Part shown: piece by piece, positions 43,963 to 54,119 of the stretch | Numbering within the stretch: the stretch's first letter is position 1 | Layout: each line of letters starts with the position of its first letter | DNA from: an uncultured Aquimarina sp. | GTDB lineage: Bacteria; Bacteroidota; Bacteroidia; Flavobacteriales; Flavobacteriaceae | Length of the DNA: 64,000 bases | Reading direction: 5' to 3' | Assembly (NCBI GenBank): GCA_947498785.1 | Contig: CANMLS010000020.1 | Coordinates: 22,655 to 86,654, forward strand | Translations under genes and position numbers: made by a program | The notes under the pieces: model-generated | The model's input: the letters and a program-made list of their open reading frames with translations, nothing else | What the model was told of the DNA's origin: nothing | Database searches by the model: none

Positions 43963-45507
43963 TCATTGATTTGTTACTTTAGTATATGTTTGATCTTCCC
44001 AAATAGCTTGTTCTACTTTTCCGTCATTGACAATGAATTGGATGCCAGAACCAGATCCTGGTACCATTTCTACTCTTATCGAATTCACATTTTTATAAGG
44101 CGTTGCTTCAACAGATTTTAAATTTCCAGAACTGGCAATTAATCGATTTTCTCCTAGGTGTTCTATTGTTAATGTTCCAAATAAATCGCTGGTATACCTT
44201 CCTGCATAAGAAGAAAAAGGTAATTCTAATTGCCATTGTCTTTCTGATAGTTTTATATATTTTTTTTTAACTTTATCTTTGAGTACAACTATAGTCTTGC
44301 TATATTCTTTTAGTTTATTTTGATAATATGCATCAATGTCTTCTCGTCCAGAAAAGTAATCAACAGCATAAGATGTAAGTAAAAAACTGAGATATCTACC
44401 TGTGTTTGATTCATTTGCCATGATTACAACTCCAACATTTTTGGATGGTATAAATGAAACTTCAGAATGGAAACCTACATACCCGCCAAAATGATGAACT
44501 AAGGTATCTCCATGATTGGTGGTTCCTTGATTCCATCCGTATCCATATCCAAATCGTTTTAACTCCATATACTTTTTATCTTGACTAACATGAGAGAGTA
44601 CGCTTTTCTTTATTAAAGCTGTATCAAAGATTTGCTTACCATCAATTTTTCCGTTGTTAAGCTCCATGATTAACCATCGAGCCATATCTTGAGAGGTTGT
44701 AATCATACCTCCGGCAGCGTGCATTGTATTATCTTTTTTTTCTAATAAAAGTCGCCCTAGTTTGTTTTGATCATTTAGTTGACTATGTGGCCTAGCAACT
44801 TCCCATCCATTCTGATCTGCGGTAGATATACGAGCAGTTGTATGATCCATTTGTAAGGGCTTAAAAATCTCTTCTTCAAGTACAGATTGCCAATCCATAT
44901 CCAATTCTCGTTCTATAATCATACTCAAAATATTATATCCAAGATTGGAGTATTGAAATTTTCCAAGAGGTGCTTTCTGGTTAACTTTTGTAAGTTGAGA
45001 TAATTGTTCTAATAGTTGGTTTTGATCATGAATTCCAGTGTATGCCGTTGAATTTATGATAGGCCAGTTTATTATACCCGAAGTATGTAGAAGTAAATCG
45101 TGTCCGGTAATATGATCCGCTTTGAGTTCAGGGGCAAAATTCACTTCGGGGAAGTATGCTGACAAAGATTTATCTAGATCTAGTTTACCTTTGTTGTCAA
45201 GAATCAATGCGGATAAGGCTGTAAATGATTTGGTAGCAGAAGCAATATAAAATAAAGTATTCTCATCTACTTTTTTGCCTTTATCCATGTCTGCAAACCC
45301 ATGATAATGTTCATATATAATTTGATCATCTTTTACTACAGCAAGAGATAATCCATGTTTTGTTCCTAATTCTTTTATTGCTGATTTCAGGAATTCAGAA
45401 TAAGATGTATTGAATTGAGAATAATTAGGTTTTTTGGGGGTGGTATTACAGGAAAATAATAATAAAGATAGCACTAATAAGCTAATTGAAAAGATCTCTT
45501 TCTTCAT
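43963..45507 (-). CDS. Lipoprotein serine hydrolase (class C beta-lactamase fold)
   Basis: A 514-residue lipoprotein (signal to LLFSC20). The beta-lactamase/transpeptidase fold is complete: S90-A-T-K93 (IASATKSF) as nucleophile, YSNLGYN as the Tyr-Ser-Asn motif and HHFGGYVG as the third (KTG-equivalent) motif. A C-terminal lipocalin-like domain of about 100 residues follows (SYAGRYTSDLFGTLTIEHLGENRL). Such proteins are usually esterases or D-amino-acid peptidases rather than true beta-lactamases. It is expected at the periplasmic or outer membrane surface. The AraC gene lies just upstream on the same strand. Confidence 0.92.
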   Translation of the reverse strand: MKKEIFSISLLVLSLLLFSCNTTPKKPNYSQFNTSYSEFLKSAIKELGTKHGLSLAVVKDDQIIYEHYHGFADMDKGKKVDENTLFYIASATKSFTALSALILDNKGKLDLDKSLSAYFPEVNFAPELKADHITGHDLLLHTSGIINWPIINSTAYTGIHDQNQLLEQLSQLTKVNQKAPLGKFQYSNLGYNILSMIIERELDMDWQSVLEEEIFKPLQMDHTTARISTADQNGWEVARPHSQLNDQNKLGRLLLEKKDNTMHAAGGMITTSQDMARWLIMELNNGKIDGKQIFDTALIKKSVLSHVSQDKKYMELKRFGYGYGWNQGTTNHGDTLVHHFGGYVGFHSEVSFIPSKNVGVVIMANESNTGRYLSFLLTSYAVDYFSGREDIDAYYQNKLKEYSKTIVVLKDKVKKKYIKLSERQWQLELPFSSYAGRYTSDLFGTLTIEHLGENRLIASSGNLKSVEATPYKNVNSIRVEMVPGSGSGIQFIVNDGKVEQAIWEDQTYTKVTNQ

Positions 45508-45568
45508 TGATATAGAATTTAAATTACTGGCAAAACTATATGTTGTAAATGTTTAAAAATAGAACAAA

Positions 45569-46327
45569 TTAAACATTCAATAGGGAAGCAATTTTTTTCG
45601 GAGAAAAATCGGTTGATTTTTTAAACTCTCTTGAGAAATGACTTTGATCGGCATATCCTGTCGAATGTGCTATTTGAGTGAGATTGTTATTTTGGGCAAT
45701 CATTAGAGAAACAGCAAAATGTATGCGTAATTGCTTTTGATATGCTTTAATGTCTACTTTGTAATAGTCTTTAAATGTTCTTCCTAAATGTACAGGGTGT
45801 ACATTAACTTCTTTTGCTAGCTCCGAAATTTTGAGAGGCTCTAAAAATTGAGTATCAATAGTAGTTCGAACATGTTTAATCCATTCGGGAATATTTTTTT
45901 GGATATGTTTTGTGTCCGCGATAGGCGATAGGTTAGATTTTAATGCGTTCAGACTTTGTTTTTTATCTTTATCCTGAATGATTCTTAAGAAATGTTTCAA
46001 CAACATATGCTGTTGAATAATATTCCAGTTTTTATAATCGAATTTATAATACTCCCAATCATATATGTTTAGCGATAAAATGGTACAACTCTCTGTAAAA
46101 ATATTACTATGTTCTAATTGAGCAGGTTTGATCAAAATATTCCCAGGTTTTACGATTGTTGTCCCTTTTTCTGTATGTTCTATTAAACTACCAGATAGCA
46201 TTAGACTTACAGATAGAAAATCATGATCATGTGGAAGCATGTTATTTTCGAATTTCACGTAATTTTTACGAGTAATTCGTATAGAGCTATCTTGGTAATA
46301 CATAAAATCTTGATCTCTTTTCTTCAA
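45569..46327 (-). CDS. AraC family transcriptional regulator
   Basis: A 252-residue regulator. The N-terminal cupin-like sensor domain (FENNMLPHDHDFLSVSLMLSGSLIE) is followed by a C-terminal two-HTH AraC domain (PLKISELAKEVNVHPVHLGRTFKDYYKVDIKAYQKQLRIH and NLTQIAHSTGYADQSHFSREFKKSTDFSPKK). It lies 62 bases upstream of the serine hydrolase gene, on the same strand, and probably shares a transcript with it or controls it. The ligand is unknown. Confidence 0.93.
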   Translation of the reverse strand: MKKRDQDFMYYQDSSIRITRKNYVKFENNMLPHDHDFLSVSLMLSGSLIEHTEKGTTIVKPGNILIKPAQLEHSNIFTESCTILSLNIYDWEYYKFDYKNWNIIQQHMLLKHFLRIIQDKDKKQSLNALKSNLSPIADTKHIQKNIPEWIKHVRTTIDTQFLEPLKISELAKEVNVHPVHLGRTFKDYYKVDIKAYQKQLRIHFAVSLMIAQNNNLTQIAHSTGYADQSHFSREFKKSTDFSPKKIASLLNV

Positions 46328-46448
46328 TTGATGGAATGTATTAGTAAACTGTAAAAAGTATCTCTATTGATTTAAGGTCAAAGCTAGTATTATTTTTGAT
46401 CATGAATAAGACGTTTGAATATGTTTTATTACTATACCTAAATGTTCC

Positions 46449-47723
46449 TTATTTCTTATATACTTTCCCATCTTTCATTACAAAAACTATATTTTCCATA
46501 GTCTTTATTTTTTGAGTAGGATCATCATTTACGGCTACAATATCAGCTAAAAAACCTGGAGCAATTTGTCCAAGTTGATCATCCATATTTAAAATTTTAG
46601 CATTGGTAGTCGTTGCACTTTGTATCACTTCTATAGCTGGCATTCCTGCTTCAACCATATAACCAAATTCTCTAGAATTTTGTCCATGTTTAAATACTCC
46701 TGCATCGGTGCCAAATGCAATACCAACTCCGCGATCATATGCTTTCTTAAAAGTATTTTGGATTTTTGGTCCGATCTCTAAGGCTTTTGGGACGATAATT
46801 TCGGGATAATATCCATCTATGGCTGCTTTTTCGGTAACTTCTTTTCCTGCAGTTATTGTGGGCACAAGATATGCATTATGCTGTTTCATAAGATCCATAG
46901 TTTTTTCGCTCATTAGTGTTCCATGTTCAATAGTTTTTACGCCTCCAAGTACTGCACGTCGCATTCCTTCATCACCATGTGCGTGAGCGGCCACATGAAA
47001 ACCATAATCTTTGGCTGTTTCGCATATAGCTTTGATTTCTTCTACAGTGAATTGTGGATTAGAACTGCTTTTTGCTACACTAAGCACTCCTCCTGTAGCT
47101 GTAATTTTGATAAGGTCAGCACCATTTTTATAGCGTTGGCGTACGGCTTTTTTGGCATCCTCTATACTATTTACAACTCCTTCTTTTGGTCCAGGATCAC
47201 CTGCTAAAGCTTTCTTGCTGCCATTGGTTGGATCACCATGACCACCTGTGCTTGATATTATTTTACCAGCAGTAAAAACTCTTGGTCCATCAATTTTATT
47301 TTGCGCAATCGCCTTTTTTAAAGCAATATTTACACCACTACCGCCAAGATCTCTAACTGTAGTAAATCCAGCCATGAGTGTTTTTTTTGCAAGGTCAACA
47401 GAATTATATGCAACATCGGCTTCATTATCTGTGTATCGCTCAAGATAGGCTTTTGGGTTTGATTCACTTTCAATATGGACATGCATATCAATCAATCCAG
47501 GCATTACCGTTTTATCTTTAAGATCAAAAGTAGCTTCATTTTTTTTGCCAGTAACATAACCATTTTCAATTTTTAGAATTTTATTTCCAGAAATAACTAT
47601 GGTTTTTTCAGTCAGTATTTTACCTGTTTTGGTATCGATTAGTTTACCACATTGAATGTAGGTGTTCTGTGCAGAGATAGTAAAGCACATCAACGCAATA
47701 AACAAAGTATAAAAATATTTCAT
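46449..47723 (-). CDS. Secreted metal-dependent amidohydrolase
   Basis: A 424-residue enzyme with a signal peptide (to about SAQ19). The amidohydrolase barrel carries HxH at His81/His83 (GLIDMHVHIE), the bridging carboxylated Lys in GADLIKITATGG, His in HVAAHAHGD and TIEHGT, and Asp in AFGTDAGVF. It belongs to the imidazolonepropionase/Xaa-Pro dipeptidase-like branch, so hydrolysis of a cyclic amide or dipeptide-like substrate in the periplasm is likely. It is a single gene on the minus strand beside the AraC gene. Confidence 0.92.
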   Translation of the reverse strand: MKYFYTLFIALMCFTISAQNTYIQCGKLIDTKTGKILTEKTIVISGNKILKIENGYVTGKKNEATFDLKDKTVMPGLIDMHVHIESESNPKAYLERYTDNEADVAYNSVDLAKKTLMAGFTTVRDLGGSGVNIALKKAIAQNKIDGPRVFTAGKIISSTGGHGDPTNGSKKALAGDPGPKEGVVNSIEDAKKAVRQRYKNGADLIKITATGGVLSVAKSSSNPQFTVEEIKAICETAKDYGFHVAAHAHGDEGMRRAVLGGVKTIEHGTLMSEKTMDLMKQHNAYLVPTITAGKEVTEKAAIDGYYPEIIVPKALEIGPKIQNTFKKAYDRGVGIAFGTDAGVFKHGQNSREFGYMVEAGMPAIEVIQSATTTNAKILNMDDQLGQIAPGFLADIVAVNDDPTQKIKTMENIVFVMKDGKVYKK

Positions 47724-47849
47724 GAGTGAGCTGTATTAAAAAGATTGTATGAGTTGTTTAATGGGATCAATTTAATATAATTACTTGTATCCATTAATTG
47801 TATTAAGATTTTTTTTGAGCCTTAACCTTGAAAATATTGTATTTCAGAA

Positions 47850-50747
47850 TTATTTTAGCAATTCTGATAGTTCTTCATTGATGAAATCAGGTACGACATC
47901 TGTTGCTATAATATCATCTGATAATGTTTTCTTTTTTTGTTGTAGCAAGATGATTTTCTCTTCAATAGAATTTTTGGTAATAAACCGGGTCACAGTTACA
48001 CTTTGTGTCTGTCCGATTCTATGTGATCTTGCAATTGCCTGTTTTTCAATAAACGGATTCCACCAAGGGTCTAATAAGATTACATAAGAGGCTTTGGTAA
48101 GATTAAGACCAACTCCACCAGCTTTTAGAGATATAAAAAAGACCGATGTTGATTCATTTTCTTGAAATTGATTAACAACTTGTTCTCGATCGTCGCTTTT
48201 TGTTTGACCAGTTAAAGTAACATAAGAGATGTTTTGAGTATCACACCATTTTCTATACAATTGTAAATGAGACACAAAAGAACTGAATATCAATACTTTT
48301 TTATTTGCTTTGACTAATGTTGTAATATAATTAGTCACATCTTCGAATTTCCCTGATGTACTATCAGTATCTGAATTGATTAATTTAGGATGGTTTGCTA
48401 ATTGCCTTAATTTATTAAGTGTGTTAAGAATATGAATTTTATTACTGGTTTGTGTATCAATCCCTAACAATAGATTTCTTGCTGCAGATTTTTCAGATTC
48501 ATATTGCTTTTCCTGACTAGAGTGCATTTCTGTATATATAATTTGTTCTGTAAGTTCAGGAAGGTCTTTGGCGACTTGTTCTTTGGTACGTCTAAGAATA
48601 AAGGGATCAATAAGTGTTTTGAGTTCTTCTATTTTTTCCTGATTTCTATGCTTTTCAATTGGAATTTTGAAATATTCTTTAAAAAAAGGGTAGCTGCCTA
48701 ATATGCCTGGGTTTATAAATTGCATTTGGGACCATAGATCGGATAATGAATTCTCTATTGGAGTACCACTTAAAGATATTTTATGAGCCGAATTAATTTT
48801 GTTTATAGCTGAAAATAATTTTGAATCTTTGTTTTTAATTTGTTGACTTTCATCTAAAACGAGGTAGTTAAAATTAATTTTTTCTAAGATGCCTATATCT
48901 TTGGTTGCGGTAGTATACGTGGTAAGAATAACATCATAACTTTCTAAGTACGAAGCTATTTTTTTTCTATCAGAACCAGTATACTTGATAATGCTGAAAT
49001 GTGGAGCGAATTTTAGAATCTCTTGTGCCCAGTTGAAAATTAAAGAAGAAGGTAGTACAATTAAAGCTTTAAGAAAAGTTTTTACTTCTAACGGATTGCT
49101 AAATAAATCAAGCTTTATCTTTTTTATATCATTTTCTTGTGGAGTAAGTTGGTCTTTAGTGAAAGCCAAAGTAGCAATAGTTTGCAATGTTTTACCCAAT
49201 CCCATATCATCTGCCAGACAAGCTCCTAGGTTATTGTTATTATGTTGAACCAACCATTGCACTCCTTTTTCCTGATAAGGGCGCAATGTCGCTATTAGTT
49301 GAGGTGATTGAGTATACAAAGTTTCTGAATGACTTTGTATGTCAATTTCTTCTGGGGTTAATACTTCCTGAAGTATGGTGTAATTGCTCTTATTAATAAT
49401 GAGTTTTTCTTTTTCTACTTTTCCAAAATTGGCTAGTTTTCTATATCGGGTCATCCAGGAATCCGGAATTAAAAAAATAGTGTCATCATCAATAGGAAAA
49501 AAACGATTATTCTCTTTGATATGATTTACAAATTTTGAAAACGGAATTTCTAAATCTCCGATTGTAATAACTCCTTTTATGTCAAACCAATCATTCTGTT
49601 GCTTGTTATCAAATTGAATAGCATGAGGAGCGAGAAGAATATTCTTATTATCAATCTTAGGAATTATGGATTTAAAACCTTCCTCAAAAAGTTGTGATTT
49701 GTGATTTGTGTACCATTGAAATATAGAAAAAGAATCTTCTGTTGTTGTTGCTAACAGTAAATTATCATTTAAAGATAGCCCTTTACTTGTAAGTAAATCA
49801 ATGATTTTATTTTCTGCACTAGTATCTCTTCTGGTTTGAATAATTTGTAATTGCTCTCCTTTGTCAAAATGTACATGAGAAGCTGTGTTTTTGGAACTAT
49901 AGTGATCAAAAATGGCAGTATCATATTCAAAAATAACTTTGGCTACATAATTTCCTGTAATAAAATCTTCAATAATTTCGATAGTATAATCAGTAATGTT
50001 ATTTTTTATCTCGATATCAAAACCAACAGCAGAGATATCTATATTTTTGATTACAGGAATAATGATTTTTTCTACATACGTTTTAATATGTTTTTGAGCA
50101 ATGGTAATTACTTCTTTGGTAAAGAAAGGCTTTAATTTATTGGCATTAATATTATTAATTTGATATACTTTTTTGTTTAAAATAATCCATGCAGGATCAT
50201 TTAGTAGTATGGTTATATCATTTTGAGAAGGAATATATTCTTTTTTGTGATCGCTTAGAGAGAAAGAATATTCGATACCCTCATTCGTTTTTTTAAAAGT
50301 TAATAATGGCGCCAAAATAGTATCTGAAAAATGAATTTGAGATACCGAAGCAGGGTCTTTTCTATCTGCTCGATAACAAAGAGGGTATTGATTTTTATAA
50401 ATCAGATCATAAAACAGAGCCAATTTTCTATTAATAAAAGCAGTTATAATTTCTTTAGTTTTTTTATCCTTTACTAATTCTGATAGCTTTAATTTTTTTC
50501 TACTTTTTTTTGGTAAAAATCTTTGTTCTAGATTGATAGGTTTTAAAAAATTGCATATGTCTAGAAGTTGCTCATGGGGAGATTCTTGATATGCAATGTT
50601 AAAGCTTTCGAGAGTGTTTGGAATAGCCTGTTTTTCTATATAACCTAGGCGTTTTTCTTTTGTAGCCACTATGTAGGCTTCTGGAAGCGAAGGGAGGTCA
50701 ATATGAGAATAAGAAACAAGGTTGTAACAGATGCAAAAAGTATCCAT
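47850..50747 (-). CDS. SNF2-family helicase/ATPase
   Basis: A 965-residue SWI2/SNF2-type ATPase. The C-terminal half holds both RecA-like domains: motif I LADDMGLGKTLQT at about 513, motif II as the variant DESQ (YLVLDESQQIKN), motif III SLSGTPIEN, and SLKAGGVGLNLTKASYVILLDPWWNPFIEKQAIARSHRIGQ for motifs V and VI. The N-terminal half is a large poorly conserved region typical of bacterial SNF2 proteins of the RapA/HepA-distant group. It likely remodels protein-DNA or RNA polymerase complexes. There is no nuclease domain. Confidence 0.93.
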   Translation of the reverse strand: MDTFCICYNLVSYSHIDLPSLPEAYIVATKEKRLGYIEKQAIPNTLESFNIAYQESPHEQLLDICNFLKPINLEQRFLPKKSRKKLKLSELVKDKKTKEIITAFINRKLALFYDLIYKNQYPLCYRADRKDPASVSQIHFSDTILAPLLTFKKTNEGIEYSFSLSDHKKEYIPSQNDITILLNDPAWIILNKKVYQINNINANKLKPFFTKEVITIAQKHIKTYVEKIIIPVIKNIDISAVGFDIEIKNNITDYTIEIIEDFITGNYVAKVIFEYDTAIFDHYSSKNTASHVHFDKGEQLQIIQTRRDTSAENKIIDLLTSKGLSLNDNLLLATTTEDSFSIFQWYTNHKSQLFEEGFKSIIPKIDNKNILLAPHAIQFDNKQQNDWFDIKGVITIGDLEIPFSKFVNHIKENNRFFPIDDDTIFLIPDSWMTRYRKLANFGKVEKEKLIINKSNYTILQEVLTPEEIDIQSHSETLYTQSPQLIATLRPYQEKGVQWLVQHNNNNLGACLADDMGLGKTLQTIATLAFTKDQLTPQENDIKKIKLDLFSNPLEVKTFLKALIVLPSSLIFNWAQEILKFAPHFSIIKYTGSDRKKIASYLESYDVILTTYTTATKDIGILEKINFNYLVLDESQQIKNKDSKLFSAINKINSAHKISLSGTPIENSLSDLWSQMQFINPGILGSYPFFKEYFKIPIEKHRNQEKIEELKTLIDPFILRRTKEQVAKDLPELTEQIIYTEMHSSQEKQYESEKSAARNLLLGIDTQTSNKIHILNTLNKLRQLANHPKLINSDTDSTSGKFEDVTNYITTLVKANKKVLIFSSFVSHLQLYRKWCDTQNISYVTLTGQTKSDDREQVVNQFQENESTSVFFISLKAGGVGLNLTKASYVILLDPWWNPFIEKQAIARSHRIGQTQSVTVTRFITKNSIEEKIILLQQKKKTLSDDIIATDVVPDFINEELSELLK

Positions 50748-50843
50748 TTTTTAAGTAGGTTAGAGAGAAAAAATCAGTTAATTTATATTCTGGTTTGGAT
50801 TATATAACTCAAACCAGAATTGTATGTCTATACTATGTGTTAT

Positions 50844-51977
50844 TTATTTAGTAACAAAATCAATAACACTCTTAGTAATAAAATCTATTTGTTCATTCTC
50901 TAATTCGGTATGCATAGGTAAAGAAATAACTTCTTTTACCAATTGATTCGTTACAGGAAAATCAGCTTCATTATAGCGTGAGTCCTGATATGCTTTTTGA
51001 CTGTGTAATGGGATAGGGTAGTAGACTCCACAAGGGATTCCGTTATCATTAAGATATTTAGCCAAAGCATCGCGATCAGTGTCAATTACTCTAAGGGTAT
51101 ATTGATGAAATACATGAGTGTTTTCAGCTTCAAGAATCTCTGGAGTAATAATATTTTGTTGACCAGTAAAAGCAGCTGTGTACTTTTTTGCAGCTGCTCT
51201 TCTCGCATCATTATAGCGATCCAAATTAGGCAGTTTTGCTCTAAGAACTGCTGCTTGTATGGAGTCCAAACGAGAATTTACACCTACAACATCATGATGA
51301 TATCTCTTATACATTCCGTGATTTACTACTCCTCGAATGACATGTGCTAATTCGTCATCATTAGTAAAAATTGCACCTCCATCGCCATAGCAACCTAAGT
51401 TTTTAGAAGGAAAAAAAGAAGTTGAAGCAACATGACCGATGGTTCCTGTCTTTACAGATTTTCCATCTTCAAATGTATAGCTAGCACCAATACCCTGAGC
51501 ATTATCTTCAATTACATATAAATTATGCTCTTCTGCAATTGCCATTATCGCATCCATATTAGCAGCTTGGCCAAATAGATGAACAGGCACAATAGCTTTG
51601 GTTTTTGGAGTGATTGCTTTTTTTATAGCTTCAGGGTCAATGTTAAAAGAATCAGGTTCTACATCAACTAATACAGGAGTAAGTTGAAGTAATGCAATTA
51701 CTTCTACAGTTGCAGCAAATGTAAAATCAGCAGTAATTACCTCATCCCCTGGTTGAAGACCAAGCCCCATCATAGCAATTTGCAATGCATCTGTCCCATT
51801 TGCACAAGGAATTACATGCTTTACATTTAAATAATCTTCTAATTCTTTCTGAAAACTATGAACCTCTGGACCATTAATAAAAGCTGTAGAATGTATAACG
51901 TTAAGTACAGATGAATCTACTTGTTCTTGTATGTGCTGATATTGACCCTTAAGATCAACCATTTGTATTTTCTTCAT
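50844..51977 (-). CDS. DegT/DnrJ/EryC1/StrS-type sugar aminotransferase
   Basis: The frame is open to 52100, but ATG 51977 gives the family N-terminus MKKIQMVDLKGQYQHI (377 residues), and the upstream codons show no homology. Features are CANGTDALQIAMMGLGLQPGDEVI, VIEDNAQGIGA and the PLP lysine in TSFFPSKNLGCYGDGGAIF. These enzymes transaminate nucleotide-linked keto sugars for O-antigen, capsule or glycan synthesis. No other sugar genes flank it here, except waaA 2 kb away. Confidence 0.92.
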   Translation of the reverse strand: MKKIQMVDLKGQYQHIQEQVDSSVLNVIHSTAFINGPEVHSFQKELEDYLNVKHVIPCANGTDALQIAMMGLGLQPGDEVITADFTFAATVEVIALLQLTPVLVDVEPDSFNIDPEAIKKAITPKTKAIVPVHLFGQAANMDAIMAIAEEHNLYVIEDNAQGIGASYTFEDGKSVKTGTIGHVASTSFFPSKNLGCYGDGGAIFTNDDELAHVIRGVVNHGMYKRYHHDVVGVNSRLDSIQAAVLRAKLPNLDRYNDARRAAAKKYTAAFTGQQNIITPEILEAENTHVFHQYTLRVIDTDRDALAKYLNDNGIPCGVYYPIPLHSQKAYQDSRYNEADFPVTNQLVKEVISLPMHTELENEQIDFITKSVIDFVTK

Positions 51978-52072
51978 TGATGTGTTTATTGTAACCTCAC
52001 GAAAGTACAAAATATTGATACGATTGCCAATGTGATAAGTAGTTTTGATGTATTTTTTATTAACCATAAATA

Positions 52073-52110
52073 ACAAAGTGAAATGTATTTTTAAATACAT
52101 TTCACTTTGT
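52073..52110. repeat. Perfect 38-base inverted repeat (stem-loop)
   Basis: ACAAAGTGAAATGTATTT (52073-52090) is followed by TT and its exact reverse complement (52093-52110). It lies in the gap between the T9SS hydrolase (ends 52125) and the sugar aminotransferase (starts 51977). On the minus strand it is the likely terminator of the hydrolase gene, although the T run after it is weak. Confidence 0.8.
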
Positions 52111-52124
52111 CTAAATCAATCAAC

Positions 52125-53930
52125 TTATTCTTTACTAAATTTTATGGTTTTAAAATCATCAATTTTAAGCAGGTAAATACCACTTCTTAATGTTTGTAGT
52201 TGTTGAGAGATGTTGTGTTGTGAATCCTGTTCTGTCCTAATCGTAAAATTTTTGATACTTTTTCCTGTAATATCATATATTTTTATATCGGATTGATTAT
52301 TAGGAGTAGTGTATCCTTTTATGGATAAAAAAGCTTGATTTTTGACAGAATTTGGTGTGATCTGGATTGATTTTTCTGTTTTTTCAAAAGTATTTTCACT
52401 TTCAATAGTAGTTAAATTATTTTTTATATCCCCTACAGTAAATCCAGAAATGATACTTCTTTTAAAATTCCCTTTGTTTTCTGAATTTAGAAATAAGCTA
52501 TATACACCCTCGTCAAGATTCTTGGTATCAAAATAAAAACCATCTTTCTCCTTCTTAAATGTAATTATTTCAGGATCATTTTGTAAGGAAGTGCCATCAA
52601 TTTTTGAGGTTTTAATTATTACAGCTCGTACTTCAGTGTTCGTGTTCAACGCAATATCTTTCTTATCAGCGTGTATTTCAACCTTTAATATTGGATGATC
52701 CCCTTTTATAATGTGTTCTAAAGACATTTTTATATTGCTATTTTGTTTTACAAAAGCTGCAAATCGAGAATCACTTTTTAATGTTAAATCGTTTTGGTAA
52801 AGAGGAATAGTGGTTTTGTGATTTTCGTAAGCAAAACTTTTAGAAATGTTTAATTTCTTATGATTTTTATCAAAAACCTTAAATTCTGCAGTTGGATTTT
52901 CATGAATGATTTCGACCATTGAGTAACTAGAATTTTTATCTAAAGCAATGCGGTCATACTCATTTTCAGAATAGATAATATAATAATTACTTTCTATCTT
53001 AAAATTATTAGGGTTATCATTCTTGATGATGTTATTTTTTTGATTAGGGTTATCGAGATATGATTTTACATAGGGCCAACTAAACTGTCCCAGACTAATA
53101 TCTAAATGATCAAAAATAGCTCTTGGATCATTTTTTCTAAATACATACTTGGCACCAGGTCTAAGTGTACTTTTGTAAGGTGTTACCCCATCGTTTATTC
53201 CTTGAATCGGGAGTAAAATCCCTCCGGTAAGTAAAAAAGCAGGAGCTGTAACAGTAGATCCCTTATAGTACCCCGAAGCTCCCAATACAACAAATTTTTC
53301 TGGTTCATTATTAGGGTGATTATCTAAAAAAGGTCTTACAACGTCTCTACAATAGTATGTTGTTGAGGTTCTGGCACCTTCATTTAGCCCAGTAAGTTTC
53401 CAAGCCCAATTTAACCAAGGCATTTGGGAAATATCTGCCAGATATGTACCCCAAAAAGGAGTGCCAAGAGCAAATGCTTGTATTACCTTATTTTTTTTGC
53501 CATAATGAAACATTGCAGCTTCTGAAGCTTTTCCTCCATTACTATGAGCTACTAAATATAATTGATCTACATTGAATTTTTGAGTCACAATATCAATAGA
53601 TTTGGCTAATAGTTTTCCATTAACCCAAATTCCCTTTCCTCGAGTAGTAGCTACAAAAACAGTTTGGTAACCTTCGTTGTATGCTTCTTGGTAAAAAGAA
53701 TTGTCAAATAAAAATTGAGATTGATTGAGATCGATATACCCATGATTGAATAGAATTACTTTACCATTAAAGTTTGGAGGTGTAACACCGTAATGAATTG
53801 TAGATTTAAATAGTGAACCAATAAAAAAAGGATTTAATTTCTCAGGTTTAGGAAGTTGTACTTCTTTGAAGCTCTGAGAACATAAGATTGCACATGTGAA
53901 TAATGCAATTAAAGTAGCTTTTAATTTCAT
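52125..53930 (-). CDS. Secreted alpha/beta-hydrolase with T9SS sorting domain
   Basis: A 601-residue protein with a signal peptide (MKLKATLIALFTCAILCSQ). An alpha/beta-hydrolase (lipase-like) domain has VILFNHGYIDLNQSQ and the nucleophile elbow LVAHSNGGKAS. A beta-rich middle region is followed by a C-terminal type IX secretion domain of about 75 residues (NSVKNQAFLSIKGY, IKIYDITGKSIKNF, LRSGIYLLKIDD...KFSKE). It should be secreted across the outer membrane by T9SS. The substrate (lipid or ester) is inferred from the fold only. Confidence 0.92.
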   Translation of the reverse strand: MKLKATLIALFTCAILCSQSFKEVQLPKPEKLNPFFIGSLFKSTIHYGVTPPNFNGKVILFNHGYIDLNQSQFLFDNSFYQEAYNEGYQTVFVATTRGKGIWVNGKLLAKSIDIVTQKFNVDQLYLVAHSNGGKASEAAMFHYGKKNKVIQAFALGTPFWGTYLADISQMPWLNWAWKLTGLNEGARTSTTYYCRDVVRPFLDNHPNNEPEKFVVLGASGYYKGSTVTAPAFLLTGGILLPIQGINDGVTPYKSTLRPGAKYVFRKNDPRAIFDHLDISLGQFSWPYVKSYLDNPNQKNNIIKNDNPNNFKIESNYYIIYSENEYDRIALDKNSSYSMVEIIHENPTAEFKVFDKNHKKLNISKSFAYENHKTTIPLYQNDLTLKSDSRFAAFVKQNSNIKMSLEHIIKGDHPILKVEIHADKKDIALNTNTEVRAVIIKTSKIDGTSLQNDPEIITFKKEKDGFYFDTKNLDEGVYSLFLNSENKGNFKRSIISGFTVGDIKNNLTTIESENTFEKTEKSIQITPNSVKNQAFLSIKGYTTPNNQSDIKIYDITGKSIKNFTIRTEQDSQHNISQQLQTLRSGIYLLKIDDFKTIKFSKE

Positions 53931-54119
53931 AAATATTAAGTTTGTGTAATTTAATTTATCAAGCCGCCAAATTTAGTACAAATAATGATTTCTTATTCTA
54001 AATATTATTATTTTTCCCTAGCTGAATTTTAGAACAAGAATAGAGCTTCTTTTAAAATTTTCCATATTGTTTTACAACAAAGAGCTGTATTTTAGCAATT
54101 CATAAAAAAATCATCATTC

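Noticed and set aside
44000..45507. Class C beta-lactamase resistance gene
   Set aside because: The fold and motifs match the serine hydrolase/esterase branch with an added lipocalin-like domain; sequence does not support calling it a resistance enzyme.
51978..52100. Longer N-terminus for the sugar aminotransferase
   Set aside because: Added residues have no similarity; the family start MKKIQMVDL fits ATG 51977.
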